Assembly: GCA_964555685.1 (NCBI GenBank)
Contig: CAZKTO010000047.1
Location: 1 to 24,198, forward strand
Origin: CAZKTO01 sp964555685
GTDB taxonomy: Bacteria > Chloroflexota > Dehalococcoidia > SHYB01
Direction of reading: 5' to 3'
DNA: 24,198 bases
Under the pieces are notes generated by a model that saw nothing but the letters and a program-made list of their open reading frames with translations, was not told where the DNA came from and did not search any database. The position numbers and the translations under genes were made by a program. Positions 22,269-24,198 of the stretch are shown in pieces. The first letter of the stretch is position 1, and every line of letters starts with the position of its first letter.

Positions 22269-22277
22269 GACTCTACC

Positions 22278-22820
22278 GTGAACCACCGCATACGTGATGA
22301 CGACGTTCGGCTTCTAGCCGGAATAGCGTCCACACTTCGAAGTGATTACATCGAAGAGGACGATGCCTGGAGAGGCAGTCCTTTCGCCTGGATTAAAACT
22401 AGGCCGTCCAGACAAGCGGGCAAGATCGGAGAACAATTAGTCGCAGGCTGGTGTGCAGCCAAAGGATTGGATGTCGTCAGCGCTGGTGGAACAGACTACG
22501 ACCGTAGAATTCAAGGATACGCAGTCGAAATCAAGTTTTCTACACTTTGGAAGAACGGTCGCTACGTCTTTCAGCAAATCCGGGACCAAGACTATGAGTA
22601 CGTGATTTGTCTCGGTATCTCCCCATTCGATGCTCATTGCTGGGTCATTTCCAAGCAACTTCTCCGCGAGCACGTCATTGGTAAGATGGGGCAGCACACT
22701 GGCAGGGGAGGGCAGGACACCGCCTGGCTCCACGTCGACCCGTCGGCTCCTCACTCATGGCTAGAGCCTTGTGGGGGTCCGCTCAACAGAGCTTTTCAGA
22801 TTCTTCGTACCTTTCGTTAG
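22278..22820 (+). CDS. Probable type II restriction endonuclease (PD-(D/E)XK-like)
   Basis: 180 residues from GTG 22278, nine bases after the methyltransferase stop, with AGGA upstream. A helix with E52 (KIGEQLVAGW) leads to GGTDYDRRIQGYAVEIKFSTLW, whose D73/D75, E84 and K86 fit the PD-(D/E)XK core (D, about nine residues, ExK). YVFQQIRDQDYEYVICLGISP and HCWVIS follow, segments I recall from putative endonucleases beside methyltransferases. The gene order, tight spacing and shared low GC support one acquired R-M unit. Cleavage is inference from fold and context. The 3' end is near an ordinary GC-rich gene on the opposite strand, with about 100 bp between. Confidence 0.8.
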   Translation: MNHRIRDDDVRLLAGIASTLRSDYIEEDDAWRGSPFAWIKTRPSRQAGKIGEQLVAGWCAAKGLDVVSAGGTDYDRRIQGYAVEIKFSTLWKNGRYVFQQIRDQDYEYVICLGISPFDAHCWVISKQLLREHVIGKMGQHTGRGGQDTAWLHVDPSAPHSWLEPCGGPLNRAFQILRTFR

Positions 22821-22918
22821 CCATCAAAGCCCAGTGCGCGACTGGATTTGTGCGGCGCAAGACGCTGCTTCCTAGCGGAGTGCTCCGCACCCATCCCACC
22901 TTCGACGGACAGCTGCAC

Positions 22919-24181
22919 CTACGCCCCCGGCACTTGCACCACCGGCGCGCTGCCCGGCCTCCGCCCCTCCATGCCGCGCGGCGGACGCGGCAGCAGCACG
23001 GGCCCACCGCTCTTGGACGGCAGCATGACCGTCGCGATGCTGGTGGCCGTGATGCGGCCCCGCTGGTCGATGCAGTGGATGTCCAGGTCGGCCAGATAGT
23101 CGCCGTTCTCCTGGTACTTGCGAGCGATCTTCCCTTTCACCCACGTCGTATCGCCGAAGTAGTTGAACTGGCGGATGCGGTCCTTGACCTTCCAGAGCCA
23201 GGCGTCGTCGCCCATCCAGTTGGTAGCGATGTGCATCATCCAGGATGAGCGCATGATGCCGTTATCGTAGGCCATGGGGTTGCCGATCTTGCGGGCGAAG
23301 CCATCGTCCCAGTGGCAGCGCATGACGGCCTCGGGGACGCCCCACTCGTTGAGGCTATAGAAGCCGGGATGGCGCCGGCGGAGCTGGAGGCCGACCTTGT
23401 GCGGGAAGATCTCCCAGCGCCCATTGCCGGCCATCCAGGCGATCTCGTCGGACATGATCAGCGGCCCGTGGACGACGTGGGGTATCTCCTCCCCCTCGGC
23501 CACCTCCTCCCAGTAGCGCGGGGCCTCGCCGCGACGGACCTCCAAGTCGTAGTCCTCCTCGATCTTCTTCAAGTCCTCGGGCGTGTACTGGGCGCGGGTG
23601 ATCTCGGCGTACTTGCCGCGCTTGCCGCCGGCCTCGCGCTCCGCCCGGACGAAGAGCTTGTCCCATATAGCCACGAGCTCGCCCCGGCCGTTGGTGTAGG
23701 CGGTGCGGTCGCGGGTGACGACGGAGACGCCGCCGAACGCGCTCTTCTTCATCTGGGCGTCCTGCATGTAGCGCTGCTCGACCAGGCGGTCTCCGGGAAA
23801 GACGGGCCGGAAGTACTCGACCTCGTCGCCGGACCAGAAGGCGTGGACGCCGCGCAACGCCCCGCCGCCCCGCTTGCGCTCCTCCTCCGTCAGCTCCTTC
23901 TTCTCGGTGACGCCGGTGCTGTAGAGGAAGGCGGGGGGCGCCACGACGCTGCGCCAGCGGGTCTTCGCGCCGTAGACGGGATCGACGAAGAGCGGGTTGT
24001 CGTCGCCGAAGCCGTAGGCGAAGTGGCGGAAGGCGTCGGCGGAGGCGGTCTCGTTCCAGGTCTGCCAGGGGTGCTTGGGCATCTCGACACCGATGCGGGA
24101 GCGCATCTTCTGGACGCCCTCTTCGGTGATGTGCCCATCCATTTCGTTCTTGGCGTAGGAGGGGGCTTTCTTCTCATCCAT
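22919..24181 (-). CDS. MaoC-like acyl dehydratase, double-domain
   Basis: A 420-residue protein of the hot-dog-fold MaoC/FAS1-dehydratase type, which hydrates or dehydrates acyl-CoA thioesters. The N-terminal half contains FRHFAYGFGDDNPLFVDP and VVAPPAFLYSTG, typical of the MaoC N-terminal dehydratase domain. The C-terminal half has WMAGNGRWEIFPHKVG, GFARKIGNPMAYDNGIMRSS and FNYFGDTTWVKGKI, corresponding to the second hot-dog unit. The normal GDD/DxNPxH catalytic pattern is partly altered (DDNPLFVD, no histidine), so activity is not certain. ATG 24181 follows GGAGG by eight bases. With the acyl-CoA ligase it could belong to breakdown of a carboxylic acid. The ends of the protein (KSGGPVLLPRPPRG) look normal for such paralogues. 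Confidence 0.85.
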   Translation of the reverse strand: MDEKKAPSYAKNEMDGHITEEGVQKMRSRIGVEMPKHPWQTWNETASADAFRHFAYGFGDDNPLFVDPVYGAKTRWRSVVAPPAFLYSTGVTEKKELTEEERKRGGGALRGVHAFWSGDEVEYFRPVFPGDRLVEQRYMQDAQMKKSAFGGVSVVTRDRTAYTNGRGELVAIWDKLFVRAEREAGGKRGKYAEITRAQYTPEDLKKIEEDYDLEVRRGEAPRYWEEVAEGEEIPHVVHGPLIMSDEIAWMAGNGRWEIFPHKVGLQLRRRHPGFYSLNEWGVPEAVMRCHWDDGFARKIGNPMAYDNGIMRSSWMMHIATNWMGDDAWLWKVKDRIRQFNYFGDTTWVKGKIARKYQENGDYLADLDIHCIDQRGRITATSIATVMLPSKSGGPVLLPRPPRGMEGRRPGSAPVVQVPGA

Positions 24182-24198
24182 ATGTGAACCTCCGAGTC

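Noticed and set aside
22821..22918. A small RNA or gene between the endonuclease and the MaoC-like gene
   Set aside because: About 100 bp with no stable hairpin, promoter or coding pattern that I can defend.

Overview
The window is GC-rich, densely coding bacterial DNA, apparently from a draft or metagenome assembly, because one gene is crossed by a run of ten Ns. The taxon is inferred only. The mix of several metal-dependent amidohydrolases, a MaoC-type dehydratase, a fused LUD/Fe-S/CCG protein, a Tyr-less PII protein and many small dispersed hairpin repeats would suit a soil, groundwater or marine member of the Chloroflexota (Dehalococcoidia/SAR202-like). I could not test this.

Layout. 1-760 (minus): the start of a Thr-Tyr-Thr tRNA / EF-Tu operon with two recognisable sigma70-type promoters. 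761-1417: repeats without genes. 1418-4347 (minus): a two-gene amidohydrolase operon. It shares a promoter region with 4525-9472 (plus): LUD/Fe-S/CCG oxidoreductase, a low-GC nuclease-like gene, an isochorismatase-family hydrolase and an MFS carrier. 9510-11323 (plus): a nitrogen cassette (amt, PII) preceded by a four-half-site, 11-bp-periodic operator resembling a GlnR box and closed by a strong terminator. 11353-12929: a gene remnant, a small unknown gene and an EVE-like/nuclease-like fusion. 13001-15415 (minus): a membrane protein, a second COG2159-type amidohydrolase and a VOC protein. 15449-16478: mobA flanked by a 115-bp direct repeat, one copy of which cuts off a MoaD-like gene. 16560-18878: a GYD protein, a PH-like protein and a DRE-TIM (LeuA/citrate-synthase-like) enzyme. 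18903-19495: repeats. 19496-21231 (minus): an acetyl-CoA-synthetase-like gene with the assembly gap. 21399-22820 (plus): a low-GC methyltransferase/endonuclease pair. 22919-24181 (minus): a MaoC-like dehydratase.

How it fits together. The metabolic genes suggest a heterotroph using organic acids, N-acyl or amide compounds and acyl-CoA intermediates, with ammonium uptake controlled by PII and probably a GlnR-like regulator. Three lower-GC islets (6728-7570, 11491-12796, 21399-22820) each carry a nuclease-fold candidate and look like small acquired defence modules. The non-coding DNA is rich in repeats: a 16-bp palindrome in nine copies (three in mRNA leaders, one inside a gene), a 255-bp repeat pair, a 28-bp repeat pair at gene ends, and broken gene starts beside hairpins.
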